A model generated the notes under the pieces. It did not search any database. It was given only the letters and a program-made list of their open reading frames with translations, and was not told the origin of the DNA. DNA of 64,000 nt from Actinoplanes subtropicus (GTDB lineage Bacteria > Actinomycetota > Actinomycetes > Mycobacteriales > Micromonosporaceae), in NCBI RefSeq assembly GCF_000721705.1, contig NZ_JOJL01000023.1, forward strand, positions 124,001-188,000, written 5' to 3'. Made by a program: the position numbers and the translations under genes. Below, in pieces: positions 18,709-28,625 of this stretch (position 1 is the first letter of the stretch; each line of letters opens with the position of its first letter).

Positions 18709-19713
18709 TCAGGCGGCCGCGAGGCCCTCGGCCCGGGCCAGCTCACGCAGCCGGCCGAGCGCCTGGATCTCGAGCTGGCGGATGCGCTCGCGGCTGAGCG
18801 AGAAGCGCGAGGCCACCTCGGTCAGCGAGTGCTCCCGGCCGTCCTCGAGGCCGTACCGCGCCCGCATGATGCCGGCCGACCGGTCGTCCAGGTGGTTGAG
18901 CAGGCCCTCGATCCGCTGCCGCTCCAGCGCGGTCAGCACGATCTCCTCCGGCGACGGGGCGTCGCTGTCGGCCACCAGGTCGCCGAGGTTGGTGTCGCCG
19001 TCGTCGCCCACCGGGGTATCCAGAGAAACCGTGTCCTGGGCCCAGCGGGTCAGCTCGTTGACGCGCTCCACGGTCACGCCGAGCGCCTTCGCGATCTGCT
19101 CGGGCTCGGGGTCGGCACCGAGCTCGCGGACGAGCTGGCGGGTGACGTTGCGCATCCGGTTGACGTCCTCGACCAGGTGCACCGGAAGGCGCACGGTCCG
19201 CTCCTGCTGGGCGATGGCCCGGCTGATCGCCTGCCGCACCCACCACGTCGCGTACGTCGAGAACTTGTAGCCGCGCTCGTAGTCGAACTTCTCCACGGCG
19301 CGGACCAGGCCGGTGTTGCCCTCCTGGATCAGGTCGAGCATCGGCATGCCGGAGCGCACGTAGCGCCGGGCGATCGACACGACCAGCCGCAGGTTGGCCC
19401 GGATGAACAGATCCTTCGCCCGCTGACCCTCGTGCACGATCCGCTCGAGCTCCTCGCGGCTCACACCGCGCGGTGCCTCGCCCTCGTCGAGCAGGAACTC
19501 CGCGTAGAGGCCCGCCTCGATCTGCTTGGAGAGCTCGACCTCCTGGGCTGCGTCCAGCAGTGGCGTCCGGGAGATCTCGTGCAGGTACACGCCGACGAGG
19601 TCGCGCTCCTCGGCGACCTGGTCGGTCCGCATCACGGTGTTCTTCTCCACGTTGCCCACAGTCCCCTCATTGCCATCACTACTTACCCCGCTACGGGCAA
19701 ACCCTGTGTCCAT
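18709..19713 (-). CDS. Group 2 RNA polymerase sigma factor (SigB/HrdD-like)
   Basis: 334 residues from the ATG at 19713, preceded by GGGAGGAACTG. Region 1.2 is LVGVYLHEISRTPLL. Region 2 has NLRLVVSIARRYV, LIQEGNTGLVRAVEKFDYER and FSTYATWWVRQAISRAI. Region 3 is present, and region 4.2 reads SLTEVASRFSLSRERIRQLE. It lacks the long region 1.1 of the housekeeping factor, so it is a group 2 (SigB/Hrd) factor. The region 4 end (IQALGRLRELARAEGL) differs from the R-x-Q-I-E-x-x-x-M-x-K-L pattern typical of primary sigma factors, hinting at a divergent role. Confidence 0.93.
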   Translation of the reverse strand: MDTGFARSGVSSDGNEGTVGNVEKNTVMRTDQVAEERDLVGVYLHEISRTPLLDAAQEVELSKQIEAGLYAEFLLDEGEAPRGVSREELERIVHEGQRAKDLFIRANLRLVVSIARRYVRSGMPMLDLIQEGNTGLVRAVEKFDYERGYKFSTYATWWVRQAISRAIAQQERTVRLPVHLVEDVNRMRNVTRQLVRELGADPEPEQIAKALGVTVERVNELTRWAQDTVSLDTPVGDDGDTNLGDLVADSDAPSPEEIVLTALERQRIEGLLNHLDDRSAGIMRARYGLEDGREHSLTEVASRFSLSRERIRQLEIQALGRLRELARAEGLAAA

Positions 19714-20276
19714 CAGTTCCTCCCGTAACGTCCGCAGTTCGCACATTGCGGTTAACTGGCATCTACACAACAAATGGCCGTGTGTCTTGATTCCGGCTGG
19801 TGGATCGAAAGTGTCACGAACGCCTGGGTGATTGCTGAGAGCCGCATGCGATGTTCCTGAGGAGCGTCCCCGAGCCGGCATTCACGCGCCGCAGCCGCCG
19901 TCGGTCGCGCAGCAGACCGCATACCCGCGTTGGTCTCCATGACACCATCGGCCCCTCATCCGTCGCAGCGACGGGCATCACCACTGAGCTTGGGATGCTC
20001 GTCACTACCCAGTACGGCCGTTCGGCTTCCCGGGTTCACGTGCAGCATCGACAGCTTCGCGACCGGTCTGAAACAAAAGCCTCGTCGAAAAGCTCCCGAG
20101 GCACCGGCCCGAACCGGACCACCTGCCACAATGCGGCACGTAGCGCCGTAGTTCACTCGCCCGCCCGGGTGACGCCCGGGCAGGTGACGCTCTGTCGGTA
20201 CCCATTCGCCACCACCCGGCCATCGTCCGGCCGACGTGACGAAAAGCACACCGTCCCGGGCGGATGAGCGGGCAGC
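19714..20276. other. 563-nt non-coding divergent regulatory gap
   Basis: It separates the sigma factor from the divergent SDR gene. One open frame (19851-20267) is Arg/Ser-rich with no initiation signal and no family resemblance, so I do not call it. The length suggests several promoters. I could not mark a convincing -10/-35. Confidence 0.5.
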
Positions 20277-20969
20277 ATGATCTCCATGGACAGCGGGCGG
20301 ACGGTCTTCGTGACGGGCGGCGCGGGCGGGCTCGGCGCCGCCACGGTGGCGGCCTTCGTGGCCGACGGCTGGCGGGTGGTGGCCCCGGTACGCCCCGGAC
20401 GGCCGGCCCCGGAGGGCACGGTGGGCGTCGAAGCCGATCTCTCCGATGAGACGGATGTCACTGCCGCGATGTCCGTGGCGGCCGGCGACGCCACGGCACC
20501 GCTACGCGCCGTAATCAACCTGGCCGGGGCGTACGCCGGCGGCCGGCTGATCGCCGAGACGCCGGTCGCCGACTTCGAGCAGATGCTCGCCCGCAATCTG
20601 CGACCGACCTATCTGGTGACCCGGGCCGCGCTGCCGCACCTGGTCGCGGCGGGCGGCGGCGGCATCGTCTGCGTCTCGTCCCGGGCGGCGCTGACGCCGT
20701 TCCCGGGCGCGGCCGGCTACCTGACGGCGAAGGCGGCGGTGCTGGCCTTCGCCGGCGCGGTGGCGGTCGAGTACCGGAAGCAGAACGTGCGGTGCAACAC
20801 GATCGTGCCGAGCGTCATCGACACCCCCACCAACCGACGGGACATGCCGGACGCCGACTTCTCCCGCTGGGTCAAGCCGGCCGAGATCGCGCCGACCATC
20901 CTGTTCCTGGCCTCGGACGCGTCGGCGCCGACGACCGGCGCGACCATCCCGATCTACGGCCAGGCCTGA
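20277..20969 (+). CDS. Short-chain dehydrogenase/reductase
   Basis: 230 residues. The cofactor motif is TGGAGGLGAATVAAF (G-x-x-x-G-x-G), the NAG-like strand is VINLAGAYAG, the catalytic Ser is in IVCVSSRAAL and the Tyr-x-x-x-Lys is GYLTAKAAV. The loop after the first strand lacks a clear Asp, and Arg in APVRPGRP may favour NADPH. Start ATG 20277; a second ATG lies at 20286. The 18-bp minisatellite starts 17 nt after its stop. Substrate unknown. Confidence 0.88.
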   Translation: MISMDSGRTVFVTGGAGGLGAATVAAFVADGWRVVAPVRPGRPAPEGTVGVEADLSDETDVTAAMSVAAGDATAPLRAVINLAGAYAGGRLIAETPVADFEQMLARNLRPTYLVTRAALPHLVAAGGGGIVCVSSRAALTPFPGAAGYLTAKAAVLAFAGAVAVEYRKQNVRCNTIVPSVIDTPTNRRDMPDADFSRWVKPAEIAPTILFLASDASAPTTGATIPIYGQA

Positions 20970-20986
20970 CCGCTCCCCTAATGAGT

Positions 20987-21067
20987 GCACCACCCTTGCT
21001 CTGCGCACCACCCCTGCTCTGCGCACCACCCCTGCTCTGCGCACCACCCCTGCTCTGCGCACCACCC
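20987..21067. repeat. 18-bp minisatellite between convergent gene ends
   Basis: Four copies of gcaccacccctgctctgc (the first with one change) plus a half copy, filling the space between the SDR stop (20969) and the kinase stop (21078). It is not related in sequence to the other arrays of this window. Confidence 0.92.
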
Positions 21068-21077
21068 AGGGCTCGGG

Positions 21078-21788
21078 TCACAGGGCCTCGGCCAGCTGGT
21101 AGCCCAGGGCCGTGGCGCCGGCCAGCAGCGGGCCGCCGGCCAGGAGCAGCGTGCGCACCCGGGTGCGGGCCGGGGTGACCGGGGCGGGGATCGGCAGCCG
21201 GGCGCGGATCTCGGCGGCGACCCGGTCGGGGGCGGCGTTCGCGTCGATCACGATGAAGTCGCCGTACTCGGGGAGCGAGCGGTAGGCGGCCGCCGCGGCG
21301 GAGAGGTAGTCGACGGTCTCGTGGTCGTAGCCGCGGGCCTCGATGCGGTCGTGGGCGATCCCCGGGTCGACGGCCAGCAGGAAGGTCACGTCGGGACGCG
21401 GGAACGGGCGGTAGGCCCGGCGGGCGCGGCGTTCGGCGGCCGGGTGGGCGGCCCGGGCCCGCAGGCTCGCGTACTGGCAGACGGCGTGCCGGTCCATCAC
21501 GGTGATCTCGCCGGTCAGGGCCCGGCGCAGCAGCGTACGCAGGATGGCCAGCCAGCGCAGCAGCGACTCGACGAACAACATCGCCCGGCGACCGAGCAGG
21601 TCCTCCGCGTCGTCGCCGCGGCCGAGCCGGGCGGACAGCCGGCCGAACCAGCGGCGGCCGCCGGCGTTGCGCCGGTACGCGGCGCTCAACCCCTCGGCGG
21701 CCAGGGCGTCGGCCAGGCGGTGGGCCTGCGTCGTCTTGCCGCTGCCATCGATGCCGACCAGCGCGATGGTGCGAGGTGGGTTCTCCAT
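21078..21788 (-). CDS. Thymidylate-kinase-like P-loop protein with C-terminal membrane segment
   Basis: 236 residues. The P-loop is ALVGIDGSGKTTQAHRLAD, and a DR motif (ITVMDRHAVCQYASLRARA) and a lid-like Arg-rich part (HPAAERRARRAYRP) fit dTMP kinase-like proteins. PDVTFLLAVDPGIAHDRIEA matches the family's core strand. Unlike soluble dTMP kinase it ends in a hydrophobic stretch (RTLLLAGGPLLAGATALGYQ) that may anchor it. Divergent from the nucleotidyltransferase gene. It is probably not the housekeeping Tmk. Confidence 0.78.
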   Translation of the reverse strand: MENPPRTIALVGIDGSGKTTQAHRLADALAAEGLSAAYRRNAGGRRWFGRLSARLGRGDDAEDLLGRRAMLFVESLLRWLAILRTLLRRALTGEITVMDRHAVCQYASLRARAAHPAAERRARRAYRPFPRPDVTFLLAVDPGIAHDRIEARGYDHETVDYLSAAAAAYRSLPEYGDFIVIDANAAPDRVAAEIRARLPIPAPVTPARTRVRTLLLAGGPLLAGATALGYQLAEAL

Positions 21789-21900
21789 GCCCACCAACGG
21801 TAACCCGGGCCGCCCAGGGAGTTTCGGAGCGACGGGGCTCAAGCCGTACCAAAATGGGTACGGGTTCAGGGCACGCACCACAGCCGAACAGGGGGAGCCC

Positions 21901-22473
21901 ATGCCGTACCACGTGGACGCCGGACTGGCCACCGCGCTCAAGCGGGTGGCCGCCGCCCTGAAGGCGGCCGACATCCCGTTCGCGCTCGGCGGCAGCTTCG
22001 CGGTCTACGCGCACGGCGGCCACTCCAGCGACCACGACGTGGACTTCCTGCTGCGCGAGCAGGACAAGGACGCGGCCCTCAAGGCGCTGGCCGAGGCCGG
22101 CTTCCGCACCGAGCAGCCGCCCGAGGACTGGCTGGTCAAGGTCTACGACGACGAGGACCGGATGGTGGACCTCATCTACCGGCCGATCGAGACGCCGGTC
22201 ACCGACGAGACTCTCCGGGACACCGAGATGATCTCGGTCGAGGCGATCAACATGCCGGTGATCTCGGCGAGCCAGCTGATGATCCACAAGCTGCTCAGTT
22301 ACAGCCAGCACTACTGCGACTTCGCCACCGGCTTCCCGGTGGCGCGCTCGCTGCGCGAGCAGATCGACTGGGCACGCGTACGCCGGGAGACCGCCCATTC
22401 GCCATACGCGGAAGCGTTCCTGATGCTGCTCGACCGGTTGGACGTCGTTCCTTCGACGGGGACGAATCGTTGA
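21901..22473 (+). CDS. Nucleotidyltransferase-fold protein (MNT/AbiEii-like)
   Basis: 190 residues, start ATG 21901 with cagggggagccc upstream. The nucleotidyltransferase core appears as FALGGSFAVYAHGGHSSDHD followed by VDFLLREQD, giving the G-S ... D-x-D active-site pattern, with the third acidic residue probably in RMVDLIYRP. The C-terminal half is helical. Such proteins are found as toxin or antibiotic-transferase relatives and as housekeeping enzymes. No antitoxin is adjacent, so I make no toxin claim. It is followed by the BON-like gene. Confidence 0.78.
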   Translation: MPYHVDAGLATALKRVAAALKAADIPFALGGSFAVYAHGGHSSDHDVDFLLREQDKDAALKALAEAGFRTEQPPEDWLVKVYDDEDRMVDLIYRPIETPVTDETLRDTEMISVEAINMPVISASQLMIHKLLSYSQHYCDFATGFPVARSLREQIDWARVRRETAHSPYAEAFLMLLDRLDVVPSTGTNR

Positions 22474-22487
22474 GGTAGGGGGACGAG

Positions 22488-22739
22488 ATGAGTACCCAGA
22501 TCGACGAATACCTGGAAGCCGAGATCCAGAGCCTGCTCACCGACGGCCGGGTCGCCGAACTCGGGATCACCGTGCACCGCCGGGAGCACCAGCTGGTGCT
22601 GGGCGGCGACGTGGAGTGCGAGAACCGGCGGGACGAGATCTGCCGGCAGATCTCGTCCCGGTTCCCGGACGTGGAGATCGTCTGCGACATCGGCATCATC
22701 CGGGCCCAGGCGCCCACCGAGGTGGAGGAAATTTCATGA
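22488..22739 (+). CDS. Small BON-like domain protein
   Basis: 83 residues. A helix (DEYLEAEIQSLLTDGRVAEL) is followed by a beta-alpha-beta part with ITVHRREHQLVLGGDVECEN and FPDVEIVCDIGI, resembling a BON domain (phospholipid or partner binding). Its last codons overlap the phosphoesterase start (ATGA), so the pair is co-translated. No signal peptide is visible. Function unknown. Confidence 0.8.
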   Translation: MSTQIDEYLEAEIQSLLTDGRVAELGITVHRREHQLVLGGDVECENRRDEICRQISSRFPDVEIVCDIGIIRAQAPTEVEEIS

Positions 22740-23479
22740 TCCGGATCGCCGCCGTGGGCGACGTCCACGTGGACTCCGACGTCCTGGGCCGGTTCCGGCC
22801 GGCCCTCGAGGAACTGCCCGACCAGGCCGACGTGCTGCTGGTGGCCGGCGACCTGACCCGGCACGGCACGGTCGAGGAGGCGCGCTGCTTCGCCACCGAG
22901 TTCGGCGGGCTGGGCGTGCCGGTGGTCACGGTGCTGGGCAACCACGACCACCAGAGCGACCAGCAGTCCCGCGTCGTCGACGTGCTCACCGCCTCGGACA
23001 TCACCGTGCTCGAGGGCGAGGCGACCGTGCTCGAGCTGCATGGCACCCGGCTCGGCATCGCCGGGGTGAAGGGCTTCGGCGGCGGCTTCGCGGGCGCCTG
23101 CGCGAGCAACTTCGGCGAGCGCGAGATGAAGGACTTCGTCAGCACCACCGAGGTGCTCGCCGAGCGGCTGCAGGACGCGCTGCTGTCGGTGCAGGTGGAC
23201 GCGCTGGTGGCGCTCACCCACTACGCCCCGGTGCCGGACACGCTGCTCGGCGAGCCGCTCGAGATCTACGCCTTCCTGGGGTGCTACCAGCTCGGCCGGG
23301 CGATCGACGCGGCGCCGACCACGCTGGCCCTGCACGGGCACGCGCACCACGGCTCGGAGCGCGGCCGGACGCCGGGCGGGGTGCCGGTGCGCAACGTGGC
23401 GCATCCCGTCATCAAGCAGGCGTACAACGTCTACCAGCTGCTTTCCGAGGAAGCCGACCTCGAATTGGTCGCCACATAG
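22736..23479 (+). CDS. Calcineurin-like metallophosphoesterase
   Basis: 247 residues. All family blocks are present: GDVHVDSD (D-x-H), LVAGDLTRHG (G-D), LGNHDHQSD (G-N-H-D/E), VALTHYAP (H) and ALHGHAHHGSE (G-H-x-H). These form the two-metal site. It overlaps the BON-like gene by 4 nt, so the small protein may recruit or regulate it. Substrate cannot be told; cyclic nucleotides, phosphoproteins and nucleotides are possible. Confidence 0.92.
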   Translation: MIRIAAVGDVHVDSDVLGRFRPALEELPDQADVLLVAGDLTRHGTVEEARCFATEFGGLGVPVVTVLGNHDHQSDQQSRVVDVLTASDITVLEGEATVLELHGTRLGIAGVKGFGGGFAGACASNFGEREMKDFVSTTEVLAERLQDALLSVQVDALVALTHYAPVPDTLLGEPLEIYAFLGCYQLGRAIDAAPTTLALHGHAHHGSERGRTPGGVPVRNVAHPVIKQAYNVYQLLSEEADLELVAT

Positions 23480-23518
23480 GCGGGTTTCCCTTTCCGGGGG
23501 TTCGGGTACCCGGACTGC

Positions 23519-23662
23519 ATGAGTCTTCTCCTCTGGATCCTCGCAGTCATCCTGGTGGTCGCCGGCATCCTCGCGCTGTTCCGGCGGCAGCTCCTCTGGG
23601 GCATCGTGCTGATCATCGTGGGCCTTCTCGTGGGTCCCGGTGGTGTCAGCATCTTCACGTGA
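23519..23662 (+). CDS. 47-residue membrane miniprotein
   Basis: ATG at 23519, 39 nt after the phosphoesterase stop. The sequence begins MSLLLWILAVILVVAGILAL, followed by a basic hinge FRRQLLW and a second hydrophobic run ending LLVGPGGVSIFT. Two short membrane helices with a basic loop are clear. A strong terminator follows at 23689. Such GPGG-ending miniproteins are widespread in actinomycetes. Function unknown. Confidence 0.72.
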   Translation: MSLLLWILAVILVVAGILALFRRQLLWGIVLIIVGLLVGPGGVSIFT

Positions 23663-23688
23663 TCCCACTCCCCCCGTCGAACGACCAG

Positions 23689-23726
23689 GACCGGGGCCGC
23701 CACGTCGGCGGCCCCGGTCTCTCGTT
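23689..23726 (+). terminator. Terminator after the membrane miniprotein
   Basis: A 13-bp perfect stem (gaccggggccgcc / ggcggccccggtc) around a 5-nt loop, followed by tctcgttg. It ends the 21901-23662 gene run. Confidence 0.85.
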
Positions 23727-23819
23727 GTGATGGCCCCGCACACAGAGTGCGATGGGGGCGGCCAGATCCGGCCGTAAATACCTCGCGAACATGCGTCGAT
23801 CTATCGCGAGGTTTCCGAA

Positions 23820-24707
23820 GTGACCGAGGTCCACAACTTCACGTACGGGGTCTTCAACCCGCTCGCCGCCTACCTGCTGGCGTTCCTCGGCTCGTTCTTC
23901 GGGCTGCTCTGCACGGCCCGGGCCCGGGACGCCCGCACCCGCAGCCGGCGCACCCGCTGGCTGGGCATCGCCGCGTTCTCCATCGGCGGCGGCGCGATCT
24001 GGCTGATGCACTTCGCCGCGATGCTCGGCTTCGACGTGCCGGCCAGCCCGGTGCGCTACGACGTCCTGATGACCGTGCTCAGCATGGTCGCGGCGGTGGC
24101 GGCCGTCGGGCTCGGCCTGCTGATCGTCGGGCACGGCCGGCGCAGCTTCCCCAAGGTGCTGGCGGCCGGCACGCTGACCGGCGGCGGGGTGCTGGCCATG
24201 CACTACTCCGGCATGGAGGGCATGCACGTGGCCGGGACCATGCACTACAACCTGTCGCTGGTCGTCGCCTCGGCGATCATCGCGGTGGTGGCCTCCACGG
24301 TCGCCCACTGGTTCGCGATCTCGGTACGCGGCTGGGCCAGGGTCAGCGGCGCCGCGGCGATCATGGCGGTGGCGGTCTGCGGTATGCACTACACCGGCAT
24401 GGCGGCCATGTCGGTGCACCTCGACATGGACCGGGTCGACCAGGTGCGCGGCATCCGGCCGCTGACGCTGATCGTGCCGATCACGATCATCACCGCCGCC
24501 ACGATCGTCGGGGTGGCGCTGAGCGCGCTGCAGGCGATGACCGAGGAGGAGTTCTCGGACGGGGCGCCCACCCCGAGGCGGGGCGTGCACGCCGAGCCCA
24601 CCGCCAGCCCGTGGTCGCTCAAGCAGGCGAATCTGGCGCCCGCGTCCGCCCGCCGCCCGTCGCCGTCCCCCCGTCCCGTCCCGGTGCGGTCGACCAGCAA
24701 CACGTGA
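23820..24707 (+). CDS. Stand-alone MHYT-domain integral membrane protein
   Basis: 295 residues from the GTG at 23820. Seven membrane helices carry the MHYT motifs: LMHFAAML, AMHYSGMEG, TMHYNL and GMHYTGMAAM. The family is thought to bind copper and sense oxygen, CO or NO; here no output domain (GGDEF, EAL, HTH) is attached, only an ~60-residue Pro/Arg-rich tail. A second, divergent MHYT protein occurs at 62390, so the genome keeps at least two. The HD hydrolase follows 16 nt downstream. Confidence 0.92.
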   Translation: MTEVHNFTYGVFNPLAAYLLAFLGSFFGLLCTARARDARTRSRRTRWLGIAAFSIGGGAIWLMHFAAMLGFDVPASPVRYDVLMTVLSMVAAVAAVGLGLLIVGHGRRSFPKVLAAGTLTGGGVLAMHYSGMEGMHVAGTMHYNLSLVVASAIIAVVASTVAHWFAISVRGWARVSGAAAIMAVAVCGMHYTGMAAMSVHLDMDRVDQVRGIRPLTLIVPITIITAATIVGVALSALQAMTEEEFSDGAPTPRRGVHAEPTASPWSLKQANLAPASARRPSPSPRPVPVRSTSNT

Positions 24708-24723
24708 CCGTTAGGGTGTCGGC

Positions 24724-25446
24724 ATGGCGACCCGGCTGCTGCTGTCCATGCCACTGCACGCGATCACCGAGGTCTACGGCGAGCAGGGGCTGCGCGAGAG
24801 GTTCCGGTACGAGGTGGAGGGCTTCCCGCCGGAGGAGGCCGGGCGGCTGCGCGCGGCCCTCGAGCTGGCCGGCACGCTGCACGCCGGCGACCGGCGGGGC
24901 CGCGAGCCGTACCTCAACCACCTGCTGCGGGTGGCCATCCGGATCGTCAAGTACTACGGGGTGCGCGACGTCGACGTGCTCACCGCCGCCCTGCTGCACG
25001 ACGCGGTCGAGGACCACCCGGCCGAGCTGGGCGGGCTCGACCCGGCCGGGCACACGCACACGGAGCTGACCGAGGCGGCGATCGCCGAGCTGGCCCGGCG
25101 GTTCAACCCGCGGGTCGCCGAGCTGGTCCGGTCGGTCACCAACCCGGAGTACGACCCGGACCGCGACCGGCACGAGCAGTACCGCGAGCACGTGGCGGCC
25201 AACCTCGAGCGCGACCCGTGGGCCCGAGTGATCAAGGTGTCCGACTTCACCGACAACGGCGTCGGCGTGATCCACACAACCGCCGACAAGGCCATCTCCT
25301 CGGCCACGAAGTACCGCCCCTTGGTACCCAAGCTGCGCGAACTGGTCGGCCGCCCCGACACCCCGCTCTCCGTCGAGGCCAAGGACCACATCCTCGACCA
25401 ACTCGACCTGGCCGAGGAGCGCTTCGCCGCCATCCTCGACGACTGA
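24724..25446 (+). CDS. HD-domain protein, single-domain (p)ppGpp hydrolase-like
   Basis: 240 residues. The SpoT/MESH1-type hydrolase signature is visible: HAGDRRGREPYLNHLLRVAI, then TAALLHDAVEDHPAE with the HD metal site, then FNPRVAELVRSVTNPEYDPD and VIKVSDFTDNGVG with a further Asp. No synthetase, TGS or ACT domain is present, so it would be a small alarmone hydrolase if active. It follows the MHYT gene by 16 nt and may share its transcript. The substrate assignment is by family resemblance only. Confidence 0.78.
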   Translation: MATRLLLSMPLHAITEVYGEQGLRERFRYEVEGFPPEEAGRLRAALELAGTLHAGDRRGREPYLNHLLRVAIRIVKYYGVRDVDVLTAALLHDAVEDHPAELGGLDPAGHTHTELTEAAIAELARRFNPRVAELVRSVTNPEYDPDRDRHEQYREHVAANLERDPWARVIKVSDFTDNGVGVIHTTADKAISSATKYRPLVPKLRELVGRPDTPLSVEAKDHILDQLDLAEERFAAILDD

Positions 25447-25607
25447 CGGCGCTCTTCTGGTCTTGGGCCGGGCCCACCCGGCAGGCCGGGGTCGGGGCCG
25501 GTGTTGCAGGCAGCTGCCCGCTGCACCGGGGACTTGTCCTACCCGTACGGCCTAGGTCTGCATCTCTCAGGTCTTGGGCCCGCAAGCGCGACGGATATCT
25601 TGGGCGC

Positions 25608-27242
<1,635 letters not shown>

Positions 27243-28625
27243 GTCGGAGGCGGCGGCCAGCAGGCTCGCGTGCGTGTCGGCCATGTCCTTCGCCACCGTC
27301 CTGCTGGCCAGCCAGAACATCACCCCGGTCGGGATCCAGAAGAACTGGAAGCCGGCCAGCCCGACCGCGTAGTTGAGCGGCGGCGGGAACGCCCCGGCCA
27401 GCCCGCCGAAGGCGACGCCGACCATCGCGTTGCCGCCGGCCCGGCCGAAGCCGTTCACCAGGTTGCCCATGCTGTAGACGGTGCCGCGGTGCTCGGGCGG
27501 GTTCACGTCGGCGATCAGGGCGAACCAGTTCGGCGAGTTGGCCGAGGTCAGCATCAGCGCGAAGACCGCGGTGATCAGGCAGAAGCCGACCGTGGGCTGG
27601 GTGAAGACGTCGGTCAGCACGGCCCGCACGACCCGGCCCGCGCTCGCGCCGTCGGGCACGTCGATGGTCATGGGCACGAAGAACAAAACCACATAGAAGG
27701 GTACGGCGGCCAGCACGCCGACAGACGCGACGAGGGCCCGCCCGCGCGGGGTGCGCCGCTGCAGCCTGTCCCCGGCGAGCCCGCCCAGGATGCTCAGCGC
27801 GCCGCCCATCTGGAACAGCGTCGCGAAGACGCTGCCGACCAGCACCGCGGTGCCGGCCGTGTAGCCCTGGGCCTCGGCCCGCGCCCGGAACAGGATCGGC
27901 AGCCAGACCAGCGAGCCGAGCGCGATCTGCGCGGTGAAGCCCTGGAAGATCAGCCAGGTGTTGGTGCGCCGGGCGAGGATCACCGGCAGGTCGTCCGGGT
28001 GGATCCGCTCGTCGTACTCGACGCCGGCCAGCTCGGGCTGGCTCTCGCCGCGCGGCACGTTGTAGGTGAACACGTACGCGACCGTGGCGATCACGCCGGC
28101 CACCGCGGCGACCAGGAACGGCTCACGCCAGTCGTTGTGCCCGAGCAGGCCGCCGACCAGGGTGCCGGCCAGCGTGCCGACGCCCTGGGACAGGCCCCAG
28201 AAGCTCATCACCAGGCCGCGGCGCTTGGGCGAGATCAGGTCGCTGACCACGGCGAAGCTGACCGAGGCGACGGCGCCCAGGCCGAACGCGGCGAGCACCT
28301 GGGCGAGCAGGAACTCGCCGTAGCCGGTGGAGAGGCCGGACCAGGCGGTGCCGGCGACCCAGATCCCGGTGCCGAGGATCAGCACCGGCTTGCGGTCGGT
28401 GCGGTCGCCGGCATACGCGAAACCGATCGCCGCCACCGCGCTGATCAGGAACATGATCGTGGTGGCCAGCGCGATGTGGCCCTCGCCGACCCCGAAGGTG
28501 TCGCCGATGCTGCCGTAGAGGGGCGGCACGAGGCCGATCGCGACGTTGTCCAGCGACGCCAGGATCACGAAGACCACGACGCTGTAGACGCGGTGCGCGG
28601 TGCCGCCCTTCCTCACCCGGCAAGG

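Noticed and set aside
19851..20267. 138-residue open frame upstream of the SDR gene
   Set aside because: No ribosome binding site and Arg/Ser/Thr-rich composition without family resemblance; the region is better explained as regulatory.
21901..22473. Calling the nucleotidyltransferase a toxin-antitoxin toxin
   Set aside because: The nearest neighbours are a phosphoesterase run and a kinase, not a HEPN or AbiEi-type partner.
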